Part shown: positions 1 through 6,896 of the stretch, piece after piece
How the letters are laid out: the number at the start of each line of letters is the position of its first letter
Position numbering within the stretch: the first letter of the stretch is position 1
Source: Candidatus Woesearchaeota archaeon
GTDB taxonomy: Archaea > Nanobdellota > Nanobdellia > Woesearchaeales > JACPBV01
NCBI GenBank assembly: GCA_019322475.1
Contig: JAHWIN010000018.1
Coordinates: 1-29,987, forward strand
DNA length: 29,987 bases
Direction of reading: 5' to 3'
Position numbers and translations under genes: made by a program
The notes under the pieces: model-generated
What the model was told of the DNA's origin: nothing
What the model saw: the letters and a program-made list of their open reading frames with translations, nothing else
Databases searched by the model: none

Positions 1-528
1 GGCCATCCCTGCGTATGTAGCCCTGATACAAAAGAGGGAAAATATGATTGTGGAAATGTGGATGTAAACAGCAAAGATGATGCAAACTTCCCAGAATCTT
101 CAAGAGAAGGATGGTTCTGCTACGAAAACACGCAGAGAAAGGCAGAATGCACAAGCATTCCCCCTAACTATGTCCCTGCGCAGGATAATACCCCTCTTAA
201 TGTAAGGCTGGAAAGCCCTAAAGATAAAGACTTGTTCAAAAAAGGTGAAAAGATAAGCATATTCGCAATAATCGAAGATGACCTTCCTTCAGGGATAGAA
301 AAATACAGCATAATCATAGTGGATAGAAGCGAAGAACCAGATTCAACCCCTATTGTCAAGAACGAAGAAAAGCAGGACATGTGGGTTATCAGCAGAGACA
401 TAGATACAAGAAAATATGAAACAGGAACTGCAAGGATCTTTATAAAAGCCCAGGATGAATCTGTAACGTCTGCCCAGCAGACAGTCTTAAGCAACATCGT
501 AGAAATAAAGATAGAAGCAGAAACATAG
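1..528 (+). CDS. 3' part of a surface or secreted protein (5' truncated)
   Basis: The reading frame is open from the first base of the window, so this is the C-terminal 175 residues of a longer protein; the internal GTG at 58 is not a convincing start. The first ~60 residues contain five cysteines (CVC, DC, FC, EC), as in disulfide-rich extracytoplasmic regions. From about residue 65 onward the alternating hydrophobic pattern and phrases such as ESPKDKDLFKKGEKISIFA and GTARIFIKAQDES resemble an Ig-like beta-sandwich domain. No membrane segment is visible in this part. It ends one base before the start of the next gene, so the two are probably co-transcribed. Specific function is unknown; a cell-surface role is inferred from the cysteines and beta-sandwich character. 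Confidence 0.6.
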   Translation, partial: GHPCVCSPDTKEGKYDCGNVDVNSKDDANFPESSREGWFCYENTQRKAECTSIPPNYVPAQDNTPLNVRLESPKDKDLFKKGEKISIFAIIEDDLPSGIEKYSIIIVDRSEEPDSTPIVKNEEKQDMWVISRDIDTRKYETGTARIFIKAQDESVTSAQQTVLSNIVEIKIEAET

Positions 529-529
529 A

Positions 530-1375
530 ATGATAATATCCTCCTTCAAAAAAGCCTGCAGCCTGATAAGGAAAAACAGGTGCAGGATATCCATAATATT
601 CGTCCTTCAGGTAATGTTCTTTGTATCCCTTGCTGTGATACTCTACACCACATTAAACCCTGCCATGGCCCATGCAAGGAACGCCATGGAGTATTATGAG
701 AGGATAAACATAAGCGAAGAGCCGGATATGTTCAACTACCTGGGCGATGACCCCTTATACGCTTATGACAATTATAACGATATGCTCAGATTCCTGAGGC
801 TGATGGCCTTCCTTTCAATTACAGCATTCATAATCATAGGCGGCCTTTTATGGGCCCTTACCCATGACATTGTATCAAGAAAAAGCTTAGCTCAGTTCAT
901 CGCATACATCATCAATTTCTCTATCCTTACGATATCATTCCTCCTCCTGGCTTATCTTCTTGCTTTCAAAAGCCTGAAGTCATCACTGATAAGCATGAGC
1001 CTAAGCAGCCTGGAACTTGCCGGGGCCCTTATCATCATTATCACTCTGATTTACTTCCTGGTGATCTGCTACAGCCTCATAGGAAAGAGGAAGCTAAAGG
1101 GCATCCTAAAGGCCTCTTTCTCGCTGGGCATATTTAAGGGCAGATGCATCATATCAGCTTTCCTTGCAGGCTTCATGACGATAGCCCTGTTCTCGTATAT
1201 AGCCTATCTTCTTATAGAGCATAACATGCTGTGCCTCATGGCTGCATTGGTCCTTTTGATATTCGCCTTTGTCTTCATCCGGCTTTTCCTTATAGTATGC
1301 GCTGAAAGCATGATCCCCATAAGCGCTAAAAAAAGCAAAAAGGCAAAGAAAAAAAAGCTACTTCGTAAGCTCTAA
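530..1375 (+). CDS. Six-helix integral membrane protein, unknown function
   Basis: 281 residues with about six hydrophobic helices (roughly 19-42, 91-110, 122-146, 161-184, 206-229 and 234-258), an acidic loop between helices 1 and 2 (EEPDMFNYLGDD) and a very lysine-rich C-terminal tail that should be cytoplasmic. The layout resembles small archaeal membrane proteins of unknown function; I recognise no catalytic motif. The ATG lies one base after the stop of the preceding surface-type gene, so translation is probably coupled. The 3' end overlaps the convergent methyltransferase gene by 18 bases. Confidence 0.7.
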   Translation: MIISSFKKACSLIRKNRCRISIIFVLQVMFFVSLAVILYTTLNPAMAHARNAMEYYERINISEEPDMFNYLGDDPLYAYDNYNDMLRFLRLMAFLSITAFIIIGGLLWALTHDIVSRKSLAQFIAYIINFSILTISFLLLAYLLAFKSLKSSLISMSLSSLELAGALIIIITLIYFLVICYSLIGKRKLKGILKASFSLGIFKGRCIISAFLAGFMTIALFSYIAYLLIEHNMLCLMAALVLLIFAFVFIRLFLIVCAESMIPISAKKSKKAKKKKLLRKL

Positions 1376-1987
1376 GATAAGGTTTGATCCAAGGTTATAT
1401 TTCTCAACCTTTATCTTTTTCCCGGGGAAAAGTTTCCTTATATCCCCTGCCAGATCCTTGTCCTTGTCCCAGCTCCTCCCCCATCTTAGCAAAGGCATGA
1501 TGATATTCATATGTCTTGCCCTGAAAAGCCTTCCCTCAAGCATCACCATCTTTTTTCCTTTTTTCAAAACCCTTAAGGAATTCTTCAGGGCTGACCTATG
1601 GTCCGGAACAGCAGAAAAGCCCAGTACAGATATCACTGCATCAAACCTCTGTTTAAGCCTGATCCTTGCTGCATCCCCTTTTATCAGCTTTATATTCCCC
1701 CACCTTTTCCTCCTGATAAGCCTTTCAGCCCCATGCAGCATCTCTTTGGAATAATCAACACCCACGATAGACCCGTCTCTTCCTACCATATCCTCCATAA
1801 TCCTGAAATTAAGGCCTGTGCCGCACCCTATATCAAGGACTTTGTCCCCCTTCTTAAGGCCCAAAAGGCCTATGGCTTTTTCCCTCAATGGCTTTCCAAA
1901 AAAAGATAATCTAGAAAAAGTGTTATAAAAAAAAGGGACCTTTCCATAATAGGAATAGGCCTTCTCAACATCCTTTAGGGTGTACAT
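1358..1987 (-). CDS. Class I SAM-dependent methyltransferase
   Basis: 209 residues with the Rossmann-type methyltransferase signature: motif I VLDIGCGTGLN at 50-60 (SAM-binding glycine loop), an acidic residue ending strand 2 in VGVDYSKEML (D78, ribose hydroxyls), and a post-II region GDAARIRLKQRFDAVIS. The arrangement is that of the UbiE/Methyltransf_11 group, which methylates small molecules or lipids; the substrate cannot be read from the sequence. It starts immediately after the stop codon of a 42-residue membrane protein (1988-2116), so the two are translationally coupled. Its end overlaps the convergent membrane-protein gene by 18 bases. Confidence 0.85.
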   Translation of the reverse strand: MYTLKDVEKAYSYYGKVPFFYNTFSRLSFFGKPLREKAIGLLGLKKGDKVLDIGCGTGLNFRIMEDMVGRDGSIVGVDYSKEMLHGAERLIRRKRWGNIKLIKGDAARIRLKQRFDAVISVLGFSAVPDHRSALKNSLRVLKKGKKMVMLEGRLFRARHMNIIMPLLRWGRSWDKDKDLAGDIRKLFPGKKIKVEKYNLGSNLILELTK

Positions 1988-2116
1988 CTAGCATATCTTA
2001 AATGGCAAAGGAATTATCCCTCTGGCTATAAGGTACATCACTATCATCCCAAGCACAAACCAGATGATTATGTCAAATACCGGATGTGCCATATACCCCT
2101 TTTTTGACTTAAACAT
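1988..2116 (-). CDS. 42-residue single-helix membrane protein
   Basis: A short reading frame of 43 codons including a TAG stop. The ATG at 2116 is preceded by a strong Shine-Dalgarno sequence (GAGAAGGTGAT, 2 bases upstream of the start), which decides the start. The product begins MFKSKKGYMAHPVFD, has a hydrophobic helix at about residues 14-34 (IIIWFVLGMIVMYLIARGII) and ends PLPFKIC. Its stop directly abuts the ATG of the methyltransferase, a coupling typical of real genes. Function unknown; it may anchor or assist the methyltransferase or belong to a lipid-modifying unit (inference). Confidence 0.6.
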   Translation of the reverse strand: MFKSKKGYMAHPVFDIIIWFVLGMIVMYLIARGIIPLPFKIC

Positions 2117-2174
2117 GTTATCACCTTCTCTTTGCGCCTTTTGCGCTGTTTTTTATATGAACATTATCGGAAGC

Positions 2175-2786
2175 TTATTTCTTCCCAACTTCAAAAGCCT
2201 TTTTTACATCATCTTTCCTGAGTATATACAGTATTAATACCTGAAGAGCTGCGGATATCAAAAAGATTATTAGCAGGATTGTTGCGGATATAGTAAGGAT
2301 AGCTAACAATATAGACAGCACCAGCCCGATTATTAAGAGTACGATAGCGCTTATCCTTGCCCAATTTTTTAATTTCAACAATCCCCATCCTATCAAGACG
2401 TTTATTGCGCCCATGACCAGGCCCATAACAGCAAGCATCATGACCAGGTTGCTCAAAATAGGCCCGATGACAGGGATTATAGATAAGACTCCTATAAAGT
2501 TGTATCCCATAATCATAAAAAACATACTTAAGATTATGCTAAACCCCCCAAGAACAAAGAATAAAACTGACAATGCTGTTACTGAGGCAGGCCTCTTTTG
2601 CGGCTTCTTGGTTTTAGTTGCTTTTTTGGCTTTCGGATAGATGTTCCTTGAATCAGCATAAGACATAGCCTCATCAACCTCAGGAACATTATAGCCCTGC
2701 TGTATAAGGAAATCCCTTAGCTGTTTAGGGGCATAGCCTTGCGCCTCCTCTGTCTTCATATAATTGATAATCCGCTTGTTGACCAT
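2175..2786 (-). CDS. Four-helix membrane protein with N-terminal helical domain
   Basis: 203 residues. Residues 1-45 form a soluble helical module (NKRIINYMKTEEAQGYAPKQ, then LRDFLIQQGYNVPEVDEAM), a type of 'helix - GY - LRxFLxxxGY - VDEA' module that I recall as common at the N-terminus of DPANN membrane proteins. A lysine-rich linker (51-65) follows, then helices at about 68-92, 113-137, 143-167 and 169-189. No enzymatic motif is seen. A BRE/TATA-like box at 2809-2825 lies 22 nt upstream of the ATG, so the mRNA is probably leaderless. The promoter is nearly identical to that of the HTH regulator gene at 13784-14434, suggesting a common control. Confidence 0.7.
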   Translation of the reverse strand: MVNKRIINYMKTEEAQGYAPKQLRDFLIQQGYNVPEVDEAMSYADSRNIYPKAKKATKTKKPQKRPASVTALSVLFFVLGGFSIILSMFFMIMGYNFIGVLSIIPVIGPILSNLVMMLAVMGLVMGAINVLIGWGLLKLKNWARISAIVLLIIGLVLSILLAILTISATILLIIFLISAALQVLILYILRKDDVKKAFEVGKK

Positions 2787-2808
2787 GTATCAAAACTCTA
2801 TGAGGATA

Positions 2809-2825
2809 CTATAAATATCTTTCTA
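2809..2825 (-). promoter_or_regulatory. BRE/TATA promoter of the four-helix protein gene
   Basis: On the minus strand this reads TAGAAAGATATTTATAG, an archaeal purine-rich BRE plus TATA box. The distance of 22 nt to the ATG (2786) predicts transcription starting at or next to the start codon. The same 17 bases occur at 14457-14473, also 22 nt from a start codon, and a 15/17 match precedes the tRNA gene. Confidence 0.65.
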
Positions 2826-2830
2826 TTTCC

Positions 2831-2845
2831 CAAGCAGGCAGCAAA
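2831..2845 (-). promoter_or_regulatory. Possible regulator site upstream of the TATA box (copy 1)
   Basis: The plus-strand bases CAAGCAGGCAGCAAA match CAAACAGGCGGCAAA at 14481-14495 at 13 of 15 positions. In both places the block lies 5-7 bases upstream of the BRE of an identical promoter. A shared operator or activator site is inferred. Confidence 0.35.
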
Positions 2846-2850
2846 AGTTA

Positions 2851-2900
2851 TTGACAAAGATTTAAATAGATTTGTTTCAGATGTATAGATTAGCTATAAA
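2851..2900 (+). promoter_or_regulatory. Possible plus-strand TATA elements before a hairpin-rich region
   Basis: Two A/T boxes (AAAGATTTAAATAG near 2857 and GCTATAAATAGG near 2893) could start plus-strand transcription at about 2890-2920, running into a region with hairpins and a T-run at 3004-3009. No gene of convincing coding character follows, so a short non-coding transcript is possible but unproven. Confidence 0.3.
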
Positions 2901-2908
2901 TAGGTGGC

Positions 2909-2942
2909 TTCCGTTTGAAATGGACTGACCCCCTAAATTAGG
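2909..2942 (+). repeat. Direct repeat, copy A
   Basis: The segment begins TTCCGTTTGAAATG and continues to CCCCCTAAATTAGG. Copy B (3951-3983) begins with the same 11 bases TTCCGTTTGAA and has the same CCCC(T)TAAATT core, in the same orientation. The pair flanks the compositionally atypical gene at 3102-3818. Confidence 0.4.
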
Positions 2943-2948
2943 ATGCCT

Positions 2949-3092
2949 CAATCCATTGATTGCTCAAACTTGGTGTATACCACGCAGCTTGCTGCGGTTG
3001 GGATTTTTTATTTCTATATTGTTTTCAAAAGTATCATAGTCTGCTTGGCAGGATTGATCCTTATTGCCTGCAAATATTGTCTGCTTCGCAGA
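2949..3092 (+). repeat. Cluster of short perfect hairpins
   Basis: Within the 315-nt gene-free stretch 2787-3101 four short palindromes are seen: CAATC/GATTG (2949-2962), CGCAG/CTGCG with a CTTG loop (2983-2996) followed by T6 at 3004-3009, CTGC/GCAG (3041-3051) and TCTGC/GCAGA (3080-3092). The last two share the core CTGCTT(G/C)GCAG. This may be a set of extragenic palindromes, a small RNA with a terminator, or remains of a mobile element. A 72-codon open frame across it is not credible as a gene. Confidence 0.4.
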
Positions 3093-3101
3093 AATCTATT
3101 C

Positions 3102-3818
3102 TTAATCTATAAAGAAAGGAATCCCCAAGTTGATCCTAATCATGTTGGCAATTCCGACTAATATCCCCCCTAATACTAAAGGTGATAATATTGCGATGAT
3201 ATAGCTAAAAAATTTTGGTTTTTTGGCTTGTCTTTCTTTTGGTAAGGAATAAGCTGGAAGATACACCATTAAACCATAAACAAAAAACCAGAATCCAGAT
3301 ATGATTGCTGTTGGATTGATACTGATTTCTGCAATTGTTCCCGTCAACCCAAATAAAAGGAACACGGAATTTGGGCTAAAATCGTATTTTGAAAGTAAAA
3401 GGGACCATACGATAAACATACCCAAAAATGCAATTACACTATGAAATAAGACAACATGGAGGTAATTAGCTGATACTGTTATATAAGCTTCACCAATTCT
3501 CGATCCAAAAACAGGAGCAAGATTAGTCATAGTAGTAGTAATTGCTTCTTCAACCAAGGCTAGAAATGTTGCAAAGACAATAAATTTAATTTTCCAGCTT
3601 AGTGGAATTTTAAGAACAGCCTTTCTGATCCTTTCTTTTAACTTGAACATTATTGTTCCGCCAATGATAACCCATATAATTATCAGTCCCAAACCCATTT
3701 TTATGACTGCTTTGTCATGCCCATTGTCGCCAGACAGGACAATTGAACTCACAATAACAACTACAATAATTGAATAAACTGCAAGGATCTTAGTTAAAAT
3801 TTTTGAAATATTTGCCAT
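3102..3818 (-). CDS. Multi-pass membrane protein, unknown function
   Basis: 238 residues with about seven hydrophobic segments (near 10-30, 40-58, 76-98, 115-142, 152-166, 170-190 and 204-227). Charged or polar residues sit inside helices: E90-E91 (LALVEEAITT), H121 and H126 (YLHVVLFHSV) and E164 (GTIAEIS). An EE pair followed by intramembrane histidines recalls CPBP-type intramembrane proteases, but the EExxxR signature is absent, so I do not assign that family. By eye, codon use is more A/T-rich than in the MEP or ATPase genes, and the gene lies between two related direct repeats, consistent with horizontal gain. A TATA box 20 nt upstream suggests a leaderless message. Confidence 0.65.
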   Translation of the reverse strand: MANISKILTKILAVYSIIVVVIVSSIVLSGDNGHDKAVIKMGLGLIIIWVIIGGTIMFKLKERIRKAVLKIPLSWKIKFIVFATFLALVEEAITTTMTNLAPVFGSRIGEAYITVSANYLHVVLFHSVIAFLGMFIVWSLLLSKYDFSPNSVFLLFGLTGTIAEISINPTAIISGFWFFVYGLMVYLPAYSLPKERQAKKPKFFSYIIAILSPLVLGGILVGIANMIRINLGIPFFID

Positions 3819-3838
3819 ACAATAAAGTCCTGTTCCCT

Positions 3839-3857
3839 CATATATAATTTTTTCTGC
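3839..3857 (-). promoter_or_regulatory. TATA promoter of the 3102-3818 gene
   Basis: The minus strand reads GCAGAAAAAATTATATATG, a BRE-like purine stretch followed by a TATA box, ending 20 nt before the ATG at 3818. This is the usual spacing for a leaderless archaeal transcript. Confidence 0.55.
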
Positions 3858-3950
3858 CTATGAGCCCCATAGAAACCCTCTCCTTCAATAAACTGCATTT
3901 ATCTCAAAAAATGGCATCTGTCCCATCAATACCCTATTTTTACAGGTAAT

Positions 3951-3983
3951 TTCCGTTTGAATGACACCCCTTAAATTGAGGGG
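3951..3983 (+). repeat. Direct repeat, copy B
   Basis: Begins TTCCGTTTGAATGACACC and continues CCTTAAATTGAGGGG; related to copy A at 2909-2942 in the same orientation. It lies in the 420-nt gene-poor stretch 3819-4238, which otherwise holds a short hairpin (AAGAG/CTCTT, 4047-4061) and a doubtful 39-codon frame. Confidence 0.4.
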
Positions 3984-4065
3984 ACTTCTTATCCTTGCTA
4001 AAATGAGGGGTATTAGGCCCAAAGAGGAATAAAGGGTTCCGATCCGAAGAGTGCATCTCTTAAAC

Positions 4066-4185
4066 ATGAAAAATCCGCAAAACGGGCAAAAAGAAGATTT
4101 AATCGATGAAAAGAACTGGGAGATGACAAAGGACAAGTGCTGGGATTTTTTCTTCGGCTTATTTGCTCCTCGTTTGTCTTTTTAG
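4066..4185 (+). CDS. Doubtful 39-residue ORF in an atypical region
   Basis: ATG at 4066 to TAG at 4183-4185. The product starts MKNPQNGQKEDLIDEKNWEM and ends FFFGLFAPRLSF. It is hydrophilic and then aromatic, with a single cysteine. There is no clear Shine-Dalgarno sequence or TATA box at a suitable distance. It could be a small gene, a decayed fragment or chance. It is listed because it is the only coding candidate between 3819 and 4238. Confidence 0.2.
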   Translation: MKNPQNGQKEDLIDEKNWEMTKDKCWDFFFGLFAPRLSF

Positions 4186-4238
4186 AGAGCCCCTCTTCTT
4201 ATTCTTATTAAACAGCCAACAAGTTGTAGAAGAAGGTA

Positions 4239-4967
4239 TCAGTTACCTGCAAAATATCCCTCATCCAAATACCTCTTATCTGCCAAAGGAAGCTCCCCAA
4301 AACTGCAGGCCTTGCACGTCCAGTCAAGATATATCCAGTCCCCTATCTTGTACCTCTTCAGGGCCTCATCCATCCTTACCCTAAGGAAAACATGCCCCGG
4401 TACAAAGACAAGCTCATTCCTTATTCCTATCGCTCCCATAAGGCTTGCCATCAGCAATGTCCCTCCCTCACAGTCAGCAGCCCGGGTATTCAAAACCTCT
4501 ATGTTCTCTTCGATATATTCCTCTTCCAAAGGGTCAGAGACATATTCTATATTGTCCCTTACAAAATAATATATCGCCTTGCTCTGGCATATCCTGCTGC
4601 CGTCACAGCCTATAGTAGCTATCTTGTTCGCTGTCTGCTTTACTAAGGGGTCATTAGGCCTTATATACGATGAAAGATCCCATTTATATCCTGTCATGGT
4701 CGTCCTATTCTCCAAAAAAAGGTCTGCTGGCAGTACCTCCTGCACCATAGGTATCCTTACCGGATCAGGATCCAGCTTTATAGATTCCTTAGGAAAATAC
4801 CATAAGATTATGATTAGCAAAAGAAAAAGCAGTATAAGGTACCTAATGGGCCCTTTGTACCATTTTTCTTCTTTTTCGATGCCATGCGCATCGCCTGTCT
4901 CCGCATCAGGATCAGCCTTGCCCGCATCCCCCTTACTATCATTTCCTCTCTTATACTTATTGTCCAT
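4239..4967 (-). CDS. Membrane-anchored transglutaminase-like protein
   Basis: 242 residues: a charged N-terminal tail (1-38), one transmembrane helix (about 42-58), then an extracytoplasmic domain. The transglutaminase-like core is visible as AADCEGGTLLMASLMGAIGI (C166), FVPGHVFLRV (H192) and WIYLDWT (D215), the Cys-His-Asp triad of the papain-like transglutaminase/protease fold. Paired cysteines (C121/C127, C218/C221) could form disulfides outside the cell. The likely role is peptide or amide bond cleavage or crosslinking at the cell surface; substrate unknown. It is transcribed divergently from dxs from a shared TATA region, about 20 nt from the ATG, so the message is probably leaderless. 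Confidence 0.8.
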   Translation of the reverse strand: MDNKYKRGNDSKGDAGKADPDAETGDAHGIEKEEKWYKGPIRYLILLFLLLIIILWYFPKESIKLDPDPVRIPMVQEVLPADLFLENRTTMTGYKWDLSSYIRPNDPLVKQTANKIATIGCDGSRICQSKAIYYFVRDNIEYVSDPLEEEYIEENIEVLNTRAADCEGGTLLMASLMGAIGIRNELVFVPGHVFLRVRMDEALKRYKIGDWIYLDWTCKACSFGELPLADKRYLDEGYFAGN

Positions 4968-4984
4968 ACCCTCTTTAATTTAAT

Positions 4985-5003
4985 AATCTTTATAAATATT
5001 GGT
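4985..5003. promoter_or_regulatory. Shared divergent TATA region
   Basis: The sequence ATCTTTATAAATATTGG contains the perfect palindrome TTTATAAA (4989-4996). It lies about 20 nt from the ATG of the minus-strand transglutaminase-like gene (4967) and about 26-30 nt from the dxs ATG (5028). One symmetrical TATA box, or two overlapping ones, could serve both directions. Confidence 0.5.
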
Positions 5004-5027
5004 ATACTCTTAGAAGCCAGGGGGATT

Positions 5028-6896
5028 ATGCAGCAATCTAAAACACACTTTTTAGACATGATAGAGTCGCCTAAAGACCTTAAGGTCCTTAATAGCTCGC
5101 AGCTTAAGCTTCTGGCAGATGAGATAAGGCATAAGATAATAACGACTGTCTCTAAGACAGGGGGCCATCTTGCCCCAAGCTTAGGTGTAGTTGAGCTTAG
5201 TATAGCATTGCATTACTCTTTTGACTGCCCTAATGACAAGATAGTGTGGGATGTAGGCCATCAAAGTTATGCCCATAAGATCCTTACAGGAAGGTCAAAA
5301 AGGTTCCATACCCTAAGGCAGCACAAGGGCATATCAGGCTTCCCAAGGATAAAGGAAAGCGAGTATGATGCTTTCGGCACAGGCCATTCCTCAACATCCA
5401 TCTCAGCTGCACTGGGCATAGCCAAAGCAAGGGACATGGAGAAAAAAAGCTATAAGGTCGTAGCTGTCATCGGAGACGGGGCATTGACAGGAGGGATGGC
5501 ATTTGAAGGCCTGAACCAGGCAGGCCACCTCAAGTCAGACCTTATAGTCATACTTAATGACAACAAGATGTCCATAAGCCCTAACGTAGGCGCCCTCTCA
5601 TCCTACCTGAGGAAGATGGTCACCCACCCCAAATACAAGATAACAAGGAAAAAGGTTGAAAGGTTCCTGAAAAGATGGAGCAAGAAAGCGGCAGAAAGGG
5701 CATTTGCCATGGAAGACACGATAAGGGCATTGTCAGGCCCGGGCCTTCTTTTCAAGGAGATGGGCTTCAGGTATTTCGGGCCTGTCGACGGCCATAATAT
5801 AGATTCCCTTAACAGGCTATTTAATAACATAAGGGATGTAAAAGGGCCTGTGCTAGTCCACCTTATCACAAAAAAAGGCAAAGGCTACTCCTATGCAGAA
5901 AAAGAGGTTACAAAGTTCCACGGGATAAGCAGCTTCAATGTTGAGAACGGAAAAAAGATAAGCTCAGGAGAAGGTATGACATTCACAGATGCGTTCTCAA
6001 GCGCCATGGTAAAGCTGGGAAAAGAAGACCAAAGGATAGTGGGGATTACAGCGGCCATGCCCTCCGGAACAGGCCTGGACAGGTTTGCAAGGGAGTTTCC
6101 CGAAAGGTTCTTTGATGTAGGCATAGCAGAACAGCATGCTGCGACATTTGCAGGCGGCCTTGCATCACAGGGGTTTAAGCCGGTAGTGGCCATATACTCA
6201 ACATTTCTGCAGAGGGCGTATGACCAGATCATCCATGACATCTGCCTCCAGGACCTCCCTGTTGTCTTTGCAGTTGACAGGGCAGGCATCGTAGGTGAAG
6301 ACGGCGCTACACACCAGGGATGCTTTGACCTTAGCTACCTGAGGAGCATACCTAACATGAAGATAATGGCCCCTAAAGATGAAAATGAGCTGGGCCATAT
6401 GCTAAAGACTGCAATAAGCCTGAACTGCCCTATAGCCATAAGGTACCCAAGGGGAAAAGGAAAAGGCACTGCTATAGAAAGCCAACTAGAAAGCATAGAA
6501 CTCGGAAAAGCAGAGGTACTGAAAGACGGAAAGGATGTTCTTGCTCTTTGCGCAGGACCCCTCTCTTACGATGCCCTTGAAGCCGCTGAAGAGCTGGAAA
6601 AAAAAGGCATATCTGTATGTGTCGTAAACTCAAGGTTCATAAAGCCGCTGGATGAAAAGCTCATGACGGGGCTGGCAGCCAGGATAAAAAAAGTGGTCAC
6701 CATAGAAGATAATAGCAGCGAAGGCGGCTTTGGTTCAGCTGTCCTGGAGCTGCTGGAAAAAAACAACATAAAGGCATCTGTCAAAAGGATAGCCGTCCCT
6801 GACAGGTTCATAGAGCATGGGAAACAAAGCCAGCTAAAAGAAGATGCCGGCCTGAGCAGGGAAAACATCATCAGGGTAATAAGGGAGATAATATGA
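5028..6896 (+). CDS. dxs: 1-deoxy-D-xylulose-5-phosphate synthase
   Basis: Catalyses the first MEP-pathway step: pyruvate + glyceraldehyde 3-phosphate to DXP, with thiamine diphosphate and Mg2+. The 622-residue length fits the family. The start is the ATG at 5028 (MQQSKTHFLD), preceded by CCAGGGGG; upstream in-frame codons would overlap the divergent gene and its promoter. Visible motifs: DVGHQSYAHKILTGR with H78; the thiamine-diphosphate/Mg motif GDGALTGG (149-156) ending in LNDNKMSIS; catalytic glutamate E368 in DVGIAEQHAATFAGG; and DRAGIVGEDGATHQG near 415-430. All domains (two pyrimidine/pyrophosphate halves and the transketolase C-domain) are present. It overlaps the next gene by ATGA. 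Confidence 0.96.
   Translation: MQQSKTHFLDMIESPKDLKVLNSSQLKLLADEIRHKIITTVSKTGGHLAPSLGVVELSIALHYSFDCPNDKIVWDVGHQSYAHKILTGRSKRFHTLRQHKGISGFPRIKESEYDAFGTGHSSTSISAALGIAKARDMEKKSYKVVAVIGDGALTGGMAFEGLNQAGHLKSDLIVILNDNKMSISPNVGALSSYLRKMVTHPKYKITRKKVERFLKRWSKKAAERAFAMEDTIRALSGPGLLFKEMGFRYFGPVDGHNIDSLNRLFNNIRDVKGPVLVHLITKKGKGYSYAEKEVTKFHGISSFNVENGKKISSGEGMTFTDAFSSAMVKLGKEDQRIVGITAAMPSGTGLDRFAREFPERFFDVGIAEQHAATFAGGLASQGFKPVVAIYSTFLQRAYDQIIHDICLQDLPVVFAVDRAGIVGEDGATHQGCFDLSYLRSIPNMKIMAPKDENELGHMLKTAISLNCPIAIRYPRGKGKGTAIESQLESIELGKAEVLKDGKDVLALCAGPLSYDALEAAEELEKKGISVCVVNSRFIKPLDEKLMTGLAARIKKVVTIEDNSSEGGFGSAVLELLEKNNIKASVKRIAVPDRFIEHGKQSQLKEDAGLSRENIIRVIREII

Noticed and set aside
2943..3161. 72-codon hydrophobic open frame
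   Set aside because: It crosses the hairpin cluster, overlaps the end of the opposite gene, and lacks a ribosome site and coding-like codon use.
3102..3818. CPBP-type intramembrane protease assignment
   Set aside because: An EE pair and intramembrane histidines are present, but the EExxxR motif is not; the evidence is too weak to name the family.
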